64,000 nucleotides of DNA from Bradyrhizobium sp. Leo170 (GTDB lineage Bacteria > Pseudomonadota > Alphaproteobacteria > Rhizobiales > Xanthobacteraceae): contig NZ_PSRR01000002.1 in assembly GCF_004296405.1 (NCBI RefSeq), forward strand, positions 27,196-91,195, given 5' to 3'. Positions 17,346 to 26,078 of the stretch are shown one piece after another. The notes under the pieces were generated by a model. That model saw nothing but the letters and a program-made list of their open reading frames with translations, did no database searches and had not been told where the DNA came from. How positions within the stretch are numbered: position 1 is the stretch's first letter; the number at the start of each line of letters is the position of its first letter. The position numbers and the translations under genes are program-made.

Positions 17346-18290
17346 TTATTTGAAGCTACTCTGATCAGCCTGACGATCGACCATAGCGTCCGAGCGAGTT
17401 GATTTGCCTTGTCTCGCCTTCTGGAGGCCCTTTATGTGGGACCAACCGATACGCAGCGTAGCTTCCATTCTGTCCATGGAGTTGCGCGGGAACCGCGTGC
17501 GGCTTCGAAACGAGTCGTACAACGCGGCATTCGCGTTTGGAACGCCAGCTCTCCAAGGTTTGTTCCAGGTCGTGAAATGAACTATGTTGGGCTTGTACTC
17601 GCCCGCTAATTCAGAGACGTCGAGCTTCTCGTTGTAAGCTAGATAGTTCCATCGGGAATCGAGCTTTTTCCAAAGGCCATCGCACGCAACATTCAATGCG
17701 TCTTGATCCGAGTAGGGCGATCCAGGACAGCGCTTGAGATATTCTAACGCTGTTTCGACGATTTGCGCCTTTCGCCATTGGTGCAGGTCTATCAGAAGTA
17801 CACCGGCGTTAAAGTAATCTCGCACGCGAGGTACCGGTAGGCGAACGGTTTGATTTTTCAGCTGAGAATCGAGACCGTCCAAAACCGCGCCAAGAACACT
17901 TCCCTCCAGATCTGTTGCCCAGAGCGCCTGCAGATCATCAAGAGCGAGAAGATCGCAGTCCAGATACAATACCTTGGAGACCGTATCCGGGAAAATACGC
18001 GGAATGAGGAATCGGGCGTAGGTGATTTTTGAAATGTAACTAATCGTCGAGAACTCCTGGAACATTCCCAAGTCCACCTCGATCCATCGGATCGACGCAG
18101 AACCATGCGGAAGGGAGTCCAATATCCTCCTTCGAACACGCTCGGAAAGCCCGTCGGCAAGCACATGAAACTCGAGCGGTTCGCCGCTTCTATCCGTTTC
18201 CACAATCGACCGCAGGGTCGTCGCGAGTGGCATGGCGTAACGCCTGTCACAAGCGAGGACGATTGGACCTCGTATCCGTTTTGAGTCCAT
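17346..18290 (-). CDS. Glycosyltransferase family 8
   Basis: A retaining GT-A transferase of the LgtC/general stress protein type. In 314 residues it has IVLACDRRYAMPLATTLRSI (donor binding), the metal motif YLDCDLL with D111 and D113, NAGVLLIDLHQWR, and the C-terminal HFTTWNKPW that packs the donor. Family members transfer galactose or glucose, but the donor here is not proven. The stop codon of the upstream GT2 gene touches this ATG, so they are co-transcribed. Confidence 0.88.
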   Translation of the reverse strand: MDSKRIRGPIVLACDRRYAMPLATTLRSIVETDRSGEPLEFHVLADGLSERVRRRILDSLPHGSASIRWIEVDLGMFQEFSTISYISKITYARFLIPRIFPDTVSKVLYLDCDLLALDDLQALWATDLEGSVLGAVLDGLDSQLKNQTVRLPVPRVRDYFNAGVLLIDLHQWRKAQIVETALEYLKRCPGSPYSDQDALNVACDGLWKKLDSRWNYLAYNEKLDVSELAGEYKPNIVHFTTWNKPWRAGVPNANAALYDSFRSRTRFPRNSMDRMEATLRIGWSHIKGLQKARQGKSTRSDAMVDRQADQSSFK

Positions 18291-19352
18291 CTAATGACCT
18301 ACATGGTTCCCGGAGGAGAAATGACTGCTATCGACCTCGGGTTGATGCTGACTCTTCGGCGATTGCGATGCCCACCCCAATAGCTTGCCCGGCGTCCTTC
18401 TGATAACTGACAAAGCCCATTGACGGCCGCCCTCGCCCGGAATCTTCAGCAACCGCCAGAGCGGAGGCAAGTAACGCAGCCGGCGATCCATAGCCATCGC
18501 CTCGCGCATGAGGCGGAGGCCGTCATTAAGGCGGCCCCGTCGCAGCAACGCGATCCCGCTCTGGAATATTCGCTCGGCCAATGCATGACGAGCTAAGCCT
18601 TTCAAGTCACGCGAGGTGCCGAGACGATCCCCGTATTCATCGAAGAAGCTCTCAAACGCAAGTTGACACTGTCGATAGTCGGATATTATCTCGGCAAAGT
18701 ACGCGTTAGACATAGCAGTTGAGTGCCTTCGATAGATTGCCTGCACCGCGTCGATGCGCGCCACCGAACCGCTCGCCGCGAAACGAAGCCACATCTCCAT
18801 ATCGCCGCTGTGCGGCAACGATGCTCGATAGCCGCCGATTGCTTTTTGCGTACTCGTTCGCGCAATAGCGGTCGGCGTCCAAACAAAGTTCGTCGCAATC
18901 GCACACATCTCTTCCAGGAGATCCTGGCGAGCCCACGTGTAGTCTTGCGTCGGTTCGATATTCGGGATCGGCGAATCATCGTTCCAACTGACGCATTCGC
19001 CATGCGTGAGAACAACGTCCGGATTTTTGTCCATGATTTCGACGGCGCGTTCGAGTGCGCCGGCGACCAGCAGATCATCCGCAGACAACAGAAGGAAGTA
19101 ATCGGCGGAGGCCCAGGCAATTCCCTCATTGTATGTGCCGATATGCCCCTTGTTCCGCTCGTGCGCGACCACGGTCACTCGAGGGTCGTCTCGCGCCAAC
19201 TTTCTCGCCACCGAGAGCGAATTATCGGACGAAGCGTCATCGATGATCAGCACGCGAAGATCTGCGACGGACTGCCTGAGAACGCTCCCCACGCAGGCTT
19301 CAAGGAACCGCCCATAATTGTAACAGGGTACAACGATATCGACTTTGGCCAT
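18291..19352 (-). CDS. Glycosyltransferase family 2
   Basis: A GT-A glycosyltransferase of 353 residues when started at MAKVDIVVPCYNYG (19352); a further 24 codons upstream are open. Motifs are IIDDASSDNS and LLLSADDLLVAGALERA (metal/donor site), then GGYRASLPHSGDMEMWLRFA with the acidic acceptor residue. The C-terminal 120 residues are helical and of unknown role. The gene ends flush against the GT8 start. Sugar specificity cannot be read. Confidence 0.87.
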   Translation of the reverse strand: MAKVDIVVPCYNYGRFLEACVGSVLRQSVADLRVLIIDDASSDNSLSVARKLARDDPRVTVVAHERNKGHIGTYNEGIAWASADYFLLLSADDLLVAGALERAVEIMDKNPDVVLTHGECVSWNDDSPIPNIEPTQDYTWARQDLLEEMCAIATNFVWTPTAIARTSTQKAIGGYRASLPHSGDMEMWLRFAASGSVARIDAVQAIYRRHSTAMSNAYFAEIISDYRQCQLAFESFFDEYGDRLGTSRDLKGLARHALAERIFQSGIALLRRGRLNDGLRLMREAMAMDRRLRYLPPLWRLLKIPGEGGRQWALSVIRRTPGKLLGWASQSPKSQHQPEVDSSHFSSGNHVGH

Positions 19353-19431
19353 GCGCCTGATTCCCTGAGCCCAACCGAAATGATCGGCGTCACCAGCGCA
19401 ACTGCCGGCTCGCGACATCGACACGATCTGT

Positions 19432-20571
19432 TTAGACTTGAAGTTCTTTCTTCAACGTCTCCGCAATCAGCACCTGATTCTCCTCAGTCATCTGGGCGTA
19501 GAGCGGCAGCAGGATCGAGTGATCCTGCGCAAGCTCCGATTGCCGAAGGTCGTGAGGCCGCTTGTCATTCGAGTAGGGTCGCTCGCGATGCGCACACATG
19601 ATGCCGCGTCGAGTTGCAATTCCCTGATCGAGGAATCGCTGCATCAGCACCTTCTGATCCACGCCATCCGGCAGTCTGACGCAGTAGCTCTGCCAGTTTG
19701 AACGAGCCCACTGCGGTTCGAAAGGCAAGATCAATCCCTCGATGTTACCGAGCAGTTCCGTGTAGCGGGAGGCAAGCGAGCGACGGCGCGCGACAAGCTC
19801 GGAGAGCCGCTCAAGTTGCTTGCGGCCAACCGAGGCCTGGATATCGGTCATGCGGTAATTGAAGCCCACCATCAGATAGTCTTCGAAAATCACTTGCGCG
19901 GAGCCATGGCGCACTGTGTCCGGCACACTCATGCCGTGCTGGCGCAGCAGTCTGAACTTTCGATCTAGCTCCGCGTCCGCGGTAGTGAGCATTCCACCCT
20001 CGCCGGTCGTGATGACCTTGCGAGGATGGAACGAAAAGCACGCGATCCGGCCGTGCGGCTTGCCGATCCGCTCCCAGTGGCCGTTCACCCGGACCTCGCT
20101 GCCGGCGGCACAGGCCGCGTCTTCGATCAGGATGAGGCCATGACGATCGGCGAACGCAGCGAGCGCCGCGAGATCGCAGGGCATGCCCATCTGATGAACG
20201 GCGACGATCGCACGCGTGCGCGACGTGATCGCTTCGGCTACCCGATCCGGATCTATGTTGTAACTGTCCGGGTCGATATCCACGAACACCGGAGTCGCGC
20301 CACAATATTTGATGCAGTTGGCTGTTGCGATGAAGGAATGACTTGCGGTGATCACCTCGTCGCCAGGCCCGATGTTTGCCGCAGTCAAGGCGACGTGCAA
20401 TGCCGTCGTGCAATTCGAGACCGCGCACGCATGAGGCGCACCAACCAGAGCAGCGAATTCCCGCTCGAACGCAGCAACCTGCGGCCCCTGCGAAACCCAG
20501 CCGGATAGCACGGCCTCGCGAGCCGCGTCGGCCTCCTCCTTGTCAAGAAGCGGAATGGCAATCGGGATCAT
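19432..20571 (-). CDS. DegT/DnrJ/EryC1-type sugar aminotransferase
   Basis: A PLP-dependent enzyme that aminates a keto-sugar nucleotide. The 379-residue protein has NCTTALHVAL (phosphate binding), LILIEDAACAAGS with D151 contacting the PLP ring nitrogen, and FSFHPRKVITTGEGG with K185 forming the Schiff base. The start at ATG 20571 has AGGAGG about 11 nt upstream. This copy is intact, in contrast to the frameshifted paralogue at 22787. It precedes the GT2 gene at 18291 on the same strand. Confidence 0.88.
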   Translation of the reverse strand: MIPIAIPLLDKEEADAAREAVLSGWVSQGPQVAAFEREFAALVGAPHACAVSNCTTALHVALTAANIGPGDEVITASHSFIATANCIKYCGATPVFVDIDPDSYNIDPDRVAEAITSRTRAIVAVHQMGMPCDLAALAAFADRHGLILIEDAACAAGSEVRVNGHWERIGKPHGRIACFSFHPRKVITTGEGGMLTTADAELDRKFRLLRQHGMSVPDTVRHGSAQVIFEDYLMVGFNYRMTDIQASVGRKQLERLSELVARRRSLASRYTELLGNIEGLILPFEPQWARSNWQSYCVRLPDGVDQKVLMQRFLDQGIATRRGIMCAHRERPYSNDKRPHDLRQSELAQDHSILLPLYAQMTEENQVLIAETLKKELQV

Positions 20572-20697
20572 GAAGCTAGCGCCTCCTGCTTGTGCACTGA
20601 GCCCTCGGTCTCGTAAGACCTGGAGCTGATCCAGTTCGTTGACCACCTGGCAGCCACGTCAAGTCGGATTGGGGCGCCTCGATGTCCTCGCATCACT

Positions 20698-20770
20698 GGA
20701 TTTACCTTCATTGATTTAATATGATATTCAAATTAAATGGCGGGCCATTTAGAATCAAGATATTAGTTGC
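20698..20770. promoter_or_regulatory. AT-rich island upstream of the aminotransferase gene
   Basis: Contains GATTTAATATGATATT, then CAAATTAAA (20729-20737) and AAATGGC/GCCATTT as a tight inverted repeat. Lies between two minus-strand genes and probably holds the promoter for 19432-20571. CAAATTAAA is the half-site shared with the wzc leaders. Confidence 0.5.
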
Positions 20771-20796
20771 CGTGCCGCGAACACCCAATTACGCCC

Positions 20797-21657
20797 TCAT
20801 TTGAGTGAATCTGCAGTTAGCGCTGCACGAGAAGTCTCATCGCGTTGCCACGGATGAGCTCCACTTCGGGAAGCTATGGTCGCCCTGCGCCGGGCAACAA
20901 TGTTGACACAACAATAGACCAATAATCCGGGCCACAAGCGCGGCTCTTTGAACAGTGCAATGAGCGTCCGATTATTGGCTTCTCCTTTGTTCACGCGCAG
21001 TTCGGGAAAGCGCTGGACGAGCTCGAATATTCCCCTGTAGGCACGCGTTCTGACCGCGATCAGTTGCAGCACAGTGCGTGGGGGGAATACCGTGGAGCTG
21101 ACGCAGGGCAGTGTCGCCCGCTCTCCTGGTCTGAACTGAAGACAAACATAGGTGTCATCAGCAATGACATCCGGAAACTGACCGAATCGCCTGCGCCCCG
21201 CCTCGGATAGGGCATAGACGCCAGACCCACCGATTCCCTGGCGCGAAGATGGCAGTCGTGACCGAATTCCGTAGTATTTGCGGACCAGCCAGGAACAGCC
21301 CGTCACATTGATATCTGCCGTCGGTGCCGCCGCCAAAACGTCGCCCTGCTCGAGGCGCTTCGCCAGAGCTCGAACGGCGTCAAGCGACAGAACAATATCG
21401 GCGTCAGCATAAATCCGAGGAAACCCATTTGAGATTTGATCACCCAGATTCAGCGCGTGGGTTTTGCCTGCGATATCCGACTCGACAACATGGACGATCG
21501 GACTGAAGCGCCGGGCGACGGTCGCAGTGTCGTCAGTACACCCGTTACAAACGACGACCACGCCGATCTCGTCCGAAGCCGGGTTGGTGACCCACTGGCT
21601 CAGCGTCCGCGCAATCACGGAACTCTCGTTGTGGGCCGGAACGACGATCGAAATCAT
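20797..21657 (-). CDS. Glycosyltransferase family 2
   Basis: A 286-residue GT-A transferase beginning MISIVVPAHNESSVIARTL, with VVCNGCTDDT, the metal motif YADADIVLS near residue 83 and VIADDTYVCLQF as the acceptor-side acidic motif. A hydrophobic stretch near the end (WPGLLVYCCVNIVA) suggests membrane association. It lies downstream of the epimerase gene with 58 bp between, probably in one transcript. Confidence 0.87.
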   Translation of the reverse strand: MISIVVPAHNESSVIARTLSQWVTNPASDEIGVVVVCNGCTDDTATVARRFSPIVHVVESDIAGKTHALNLGDQISNGFPRIYADADIVLSLDAVRALAKRLEQGDVLAAAPTADINVTGCSWLVRKYYGIRSRLPSSRQGIGGSGVYALSEAGRRRFGQFPDVIADDTYVCLQFRPGERATLPCVSSTVFPPRTVLQLIAVRTRAYRGIFELVQRFPELRVNKGEANNRTLIALFKEPRLWPGLLVYCCVNIVARRRATIASRSGAHPWQRDETSRAALTADSLK

Positions 21658-21715
21658 GGCTAGCCGGATCGGAATGGATCAAACTCACCCGCGAGCAGCG
21701 GCAGTGCGATCGGTA

Positions 21716-22720
21716 TCACGAAGCCACCGCTTCTTTCTGGCGGGATGGCTCGAGCGATCCGCGTTCGGCTCGCCACCATTTCACAAGATCGGCAAGTCCC
21801 TGTTCGAGCGGCACACTCAAGCGGAAGCCGAGCAGGCGCTCCGCCTTTCCTGTCGAAGCCAGGCGGCGCGGCACCGGATTGACCGATCGCTCCGGCGCGA
21901 ATTCCGGCGACAAGCCACGATGGCCCATCACCGAAGCGAGGGTCGTAGCAAGCTGCAACAGGCTGGTCTCGGTCCCGCTCGCGACATTGAAAACCTGATC
22001 GGTGAGCTTTGCCTTCGCCCCCACAATGTTGGCGCGAGCAACATCGCGAACGTGGACGAAATCCATGGTCTGCTGACCATCGCCGAAGATAATCGGGGGC
22101 AGGCCCGCTTCTAGCCGCTCCATCCAGCGGATCAGCACCTCCGTATAGCGGCCATGGATGTCCATGCGATCGCCATAGACATTGAAATAGCGGAAGGCGA
22201 CATAGTCGAGCCCGTGCATGTCGTTGAAGGTGCGCAGCAGCCCTTCGTTGAAGGCCTTAGCCGCCCCATAAAGGGTACGGTTGTCGTAAGGATTCTGCCG
22301 CTCCGTCGTGGGAAACTCCTCCGCCATGCCGTACACCGATGCGGAGGACGCCGCGATAACCTTCTGGACATTGTGCTTGACGCACAGTTCGAGCAGATCG
22401 AACGTCGCGTCGACCATGACTTCCATGGCCAAGCGCGGCTCGGCGGCGCAATGGGTGATGCGGAGTGCGGCCTGATGAAAGACGATGTCGGCCGCCTGCA
22501 CCAGCGCTGCCATGAGCTTGCCGTCGCGGATGTCTCCGTGGACGAGTCGCACAGGACCGCGCGAGACGGCGTGCCGAAGATTTTCGGGCCGTCCTCTCAC
22601 CATGTTATCAAGCGCAACGATTTCGAGGCACCCTTCGTCGCACAGCAGGTCAATGATGTGCGAGCCGATAAAACCGGCCCCACCCGTAACCAGAATCCGC
22701 TTACCCTTCAGATCAGCCAA
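21716..22720 (-). CDS. NAD-dependent sugar epimerase/dehydratase (extended SDR)
   Basis: Interconverts or dehydrates a nucleotide sugar. The 334-residue protein has the Rossmann motif GGAGFIG (13-19), the serine region ASSASVYG and the catalytic pair Y151/K155 in LYGAAKAF. The overall pattern (RYFNVYGDRMD, HVRDVARANI) resembles UDP-glucose 4-epimerase/WbpP. The start is an unusual TTG at 22720, supported by AGGAG with 6 nt spacing. It follows the frameshifted aminotransferase gene on the same strand. Confidence 0.87.
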   Translation of the reverse strand: MADLKGKRILVTGGAGFIGSHIIDLLCDEGCLEIVALDNMVRGRPENLRHAVSRGPVRLVHGDIRDGKLMAALVQAADIVFHQAALRITHCAAEPRLAMEVMVDATFDLLELCVKHNVQKVIAASSASVYGMAEEFPTTERQNPYDNRTLYGAAKAFNEGLLRTFNDMHGLDYVAFRYFNVYGDRMDIHGRYTEVLIRWMERLEAGLPPIIFGDGQQTMDFVHVRDVARANIVGAKAKLTDQVFNVASGTETSLLQLATTLASVMGHRGLSPEFAPERSVNPVPRRLASTGKAERLLGFRLSVPLEQGLADLVKWWRAERGSLEPSRQKEAVAS

Positions 22721-22786
22721 GATGCTCTCCTGTTGTTGGAGCTCGGAAAGCAGATGTGCATGACATGCTGCTTTGACCGGGATGCC

Positions 22787-23895
22787 TTAGGCAGCCTCGG
22801 CAAGTACTGCCTTCTGCAGCCGAGCCACGACTTCTGCCACCTGATCCGGCCGCAGTTCCGCATAGATCGGTAACGAGAGGAATTCGCTCGCCAGCCGTTC
22901 AGTGACGGGATAATCGCCTGCGCGGCAGCCAAGATTCGCGTAGGCCTTCTGCAGGTGAACCGGAACGGGATAGTGAATGCCCACACCAATTCCGCCTTCC
23001 TGCAGCACCTTCAGCGCCTCGTCACGCCGGGGAAGCCTTACCGCGTAGACGTGGTAGACATGCCGGCTGTGGGTCGGCGCTCGCGGTCGTTCGAACGGAA
23101 GCTTCTCGAGCATGGAATCATACTGCGCAGCCACTGTCCGGCGCCTGTCGGTCCAGGATTCGAGGTGGTCCATTTTGACGTTCAGCACGGCGCCCTGAAT
23201 GCCGTCCATGCGGAAATTGTAGCCGGCGACAACGTGATTGTATTTGGATTCCTGGCCCCAATCACGGAGCAGCGAAATCCGTCGTGCGAGGTCCGGGCTG
23301 TTGGTAACCACCGCTCCGCCCTCCCCGTATGCTCCGAGATTCTTGCCGGGATAGAAGCTGAAGCAGCCGAGATCGCCGATGGATCCGGCGCGCGGCCCCT
23401 GTATTCCGCACCATGAGCCTGCGCCGCGTCCTCGATGACGACGAGCCCGTGGCGGCGAGCGATCTCCATGATCGGATCCATGTCCGCCATCAGTCCGTGC
23501 AAGTGCACAGGCAGTATCGCCTTCGTTCGCGGCGTGATCGCGGCTTCTATCAAGGCCGGGTCCATTGTCCAGGAGATCGGGTCGACGTCGACGAACACCG
23601 GCTTGGCGCCGCAGTACAGGATCGCTGCGGTCGTGGCGACGAACGTCATCGATACGGTGATCACCTCATCGCCCGGCCCAATGTCGGCCGCGAGCAGCGC
23701 AAGATGCAACGCCGAGGTTCCACTATTGACCGCGCGGCAGTGATCAACGTTGCAATAAGCCGCAAAGCGATCCTCAAAGGCGGCAACGTCCGGCCCCAGA
23801 ACAAATTGAGTGCTGTCGATGACCCGCGCAACCGCGGCATCGATCTGTGGCTTGATCTGGCGATACTGAGCCTTCAGGTCCAGAAAAGGTATCAA
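22787..23895 (-). pseudogene. DegT-family sugar aminotransferase with a frameshift (WbpE/WlbC-like)
   Basis: The frame from TTG 23895 encodes [20 protein letters not shown] and continues through [17 protein letters not shown], then loses the family pattern near 23393. The neighbouring frame resumes it at once: [18 protein letters not shown] (Schiff-base lysine) and [18 protein letters not shown], ending at 22787. A single missing base in the GC-rich run at about 23387-23399 explains this, since adding one base gives a normal 369-residue enzyme. The family makes 3-amino sugars such as those of 2,3-diacetamido-uronate pathways. It may be a true recent pseudogene or an assembly error. TTG has GAGG upstream. 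Confidence 0.85.
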
Positions 23896-23925
23896 GCGGC
23901 TATCCTCTCCGGGTCGCCCGGACCA

Positions 23926-23941
23926 ATTAAATATATTAAAT
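23926..23941. promoter_or_regulatory. ATTAAATATATTAAAT element in an AT-rich island
   Basis: This 16-mer is identical to 13286-13301 and lies about 30 bp upstream of the TTG start of the aminotransferase. More ATTAAAT steps follow to about 23975. It is a candidate regulatory element shared by two transcripts of the locus. Confidence 0.5.
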
Positions 23942-24025
23942 GATTATTCCAGATAAAATTAAATCATATAAATCGCGCAATGAAAATAGCCGCGCGAAGA
24001 AATTTGAGCTGAATCTAATCCTTGA

Positions 24026-24520
24026 TTAACGGTCTGCGGCTTCCGCGGCGACGTGGCGCGGTTCACGAACCTGCGCGGGTACGCCAGCAACAATCGCCTG
24101 CGGTGGAACGTCCCTTGTCACCACCGCGCCGGCGCCCACGATGGCCCCAGCGCCGATCGTGACACCGCAAAGAATGGTGGCGTTGGATCCAATGGATGCC
24201 CCGCGGCCAATATGGGTTCGTTCCACCTTCCAGTCCGCAGGTCCCTGCAGCTTGCCGTCCGCAGTGGTTGCCCTCGGGTATTTGTCGTTGGTGAACATCA
24301 CGCCATGCCCGATGAAAACCTCGTCCTCGATGGTCACGCCTTCACAGATGAAGCTGTGTGAAGATACCTTGCAGCGCGCCCCGATTTTCGCGCCGATCTG
24401 GATTTCGACGAAAGTTCCTATCCTAGTGTCGTCTCCGACCGAGCAGCCATAGAGATTAACGAGATCCGGATGGAATATTCGGACGTCGCGACCGAGTTGA
24501 ACATCCTTCGCGATAGGCAT
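24026..24520 (-). CDS. Hexapeptide-repeat N-acetyltransferase (WbpD/WlbB-like)
   Basis: A left-handed beta-helix acetyltransferase that uses acetyl-CoA to acetylate an amino-sugar nucleotide. The 164-residue protein is made of hexapeptide turns (IGTFVEIQIGAKIGARCKV, IEDEVFIGHGVMFTNDKYP, VTIGAGAIVGAGAVVTRDVP). The NDKYPRA segment is typical of the WbpD/WlbB group, which acetylates the 3-amino group in 2,3-diacetamido-uronate synthesis. GGAG is 7 nt upstream of the ATG. It sits with the oxidoreductase (26079) and the broken aminotransferase (22787), the other two steps of that pathway. Confidence 0.87.
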   Translation of the reverse strand: MPIAKDVQLGRDVRIFHPDLVNLYGCSVGDDTRIGTFVEIQIGAKIGARCKVSSHSFICEGVTIEDEVFIGHGVMFTNDKYPRATTADGKLQGPADWKVERTHIGRGASIGSNATILCGVTIGAGAIVGAGAVVTRDVPPQAIVAGVPAQVREPRHVAAEAADR

Positions 24521-24557
24521 CTGCTATCTCCAAGCTCTCAACAACCTTGCAACAGTC

Positions 24558-26075
24558 TCATAGACGCCGCAGCCTGAGCCACGGCGCAATCACAACCACC
24601 CCACCTGCCGCTCGATGAAGGTGATGCAGGAGCGGATGTCCGGTGAGCATCAGCCCGAGCCCCCAACAGAGGGCGGCGACACCGCACGCAGCGATTAGGC
24701 CAACGAAGGACGGTACGATCCTCGCTTCGATGAGCGCCGCGGAGACCATCACACCTGAAGCGGACATAGCCGTCACAACGGCGCTCTTCAGCAAAGCACG
24801 AGAAAGATGTTTTGGCTCAAGGGCAAGCCGTCGACCGATGAAATACAAAGCCACAGCAGCCTGGAACGGCAAGGTCAACAATGCTGAAGCTGCCACGGCC
24901 TCGGCCCCAAAGAAAGCTGCGCACAGAATGACGAGAAGCGAGGGCGGTAGGGAGATCAAGGACGACGTGAGCGCGTCGCGCACGCTGCCGGTAGCCACCA
25001 AGGTCGGATAGCTCAAACAGGCGGCGAACAGCGCCAAATTCGCGACGCAGAGAAAGCGAACCAGAGGCACGATTTCCAACCAGTTCTGGCCGAGCAGGAT
25101 CAGAATGATCGGATGCGCCATGATCGCGATGAAGAGCAGAAAGGGCCACTGTACAACCGAAAGCAGCTCAATCGCCTCAAGGTAGGCACTCCTCAGACCC
25201 GCCGCATCTCTGCTCCTCGAGACGAGGGCGGGCATGATGATGGGGTTCAAGACCTGCACGACGAGCCTGTCGAAAACCTGAGTTATGCCCGTGGCACGGC
25301 TGTACAAGCCGACAGAGGTAAAGTCGAGAATCTTCGCCAGAAACAGCTGAGGCGACAGGTTATACAACACGTTTATGATGCTTATGCCGCTCGAATACAG
25401 GCCGAAACCGACGACGTCACGAAAATCCGCAACCGATGGCCGAAACACGCCGAAATCGCGATGCTGCCTCAGCAACATGATGGTCAAGACCACGTTGCCC
25501 GCTATGCCGCCCCAGACCGGCGCCATAAAACCGAAGCTCAACATTGCAAGCGCGATGGATACCGTGGCCCCCACGACGGCGGATGCAAGGTTGCAAATGG
25601 CGAGCTTCCCAAACTCCATGTCACGGCGAAACAGGCCGATAATCGTTCCAGAGAATGGTGCAAGCAGGAAGCTCAGCGCCGAGACCGCGATCCCTTTCCG
25701 CAAACTTTCCTGCTCGAATAGCTGTGACAGAACGCCCGAAAGTGCGAGCAGCGCCAGCCCGGTGAATGCCGAAATTCCAAACGTGACCGTAAAAGCGGTC
25801 TGCACGCTGGCGCGCGACAACTCGCGCTTCTGAATCAGGTAGTTGGCACCTCCGAACTCCTGGAAGGACGCGACAACGACTGCCGTCACAGCATTGACGA
25901 CCGCATAAATCCCGAACTCCGCGGGCGTCAGCAGACGTGCCAGCACGGCAGTCGTGACCAGGAACACAACAAGATTGCCGTACCGTTCGATCGCGGAAAA
26001 GAAGATCGAACGTTTTACGGAGCGCCGCGAACCCGGCGCGGTGCCTGACGGCCCAGGCTGATCGAGGTCCTTCAT
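24558..26075 (-). CDS. Wzx-type oligosaccharide flippase
   Basis: Flips undecaprenyl-linked repeat units across the inner membrane. A 505-residue polytopic protein of the polysaccharide-exporter (MOP) superfamily with about twelve to fourteen transmembrane segments, starting FSAIERYGNLVVFLVTTAVL after a short cytoplasmic tail. ARLLTPAEFGIYAVV is the conserved first-loop signature of the WzxC/RfbX group. The ATG lies 3 nt after the stop of the oxidoreductase gene, so it is translationally linked to it. It is the only flippase in the window. Confidence 0.9.
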   Translation of the reverse strand: MKDLDQPGPSGTAPGSRRSVKRSIFFSAIERYGNLVVFLVTTAVLARLLTPAEFGIYAVVNAVTAVVVASFQEFGGANYLIQKRELSRASVQTAFTVTFGISAFTGLALLALSGVLSQLFEQESLRKGIAVSALSFLLAPFSGTIIGLFRRDMEFGKLAICNLASAVVGATVSIALAMLSFGFMAPVWGGIAGNVVLTIMLLRQHRDFGVFRPSVADFRDVVGFGLYSSGISIINVLYNLSPQLFLAKILDFTSVGLYSRATGITQVFDRLVVQVLNPIIMPALVSRSRDAAGLRSAYLEAIELLSVVQWPFLLFIAIMAHPIILILLGQNWLEIVPLVRFLCVANLALFAACLSYPTLVATGSVRDALTSSLISLPPSLLVILCAAFFGAEAVAASALLTLPFQAAVALYFIGRRLALEPKHLSRALLKSAVVTAMSASGVMVSAALIEARIVPSFVGLIAACGVAALCWGLGLMLTGHPLLHHLHRAAGGVVVIAPWLRLRRL

Positions 26076-26078
26076 GTA

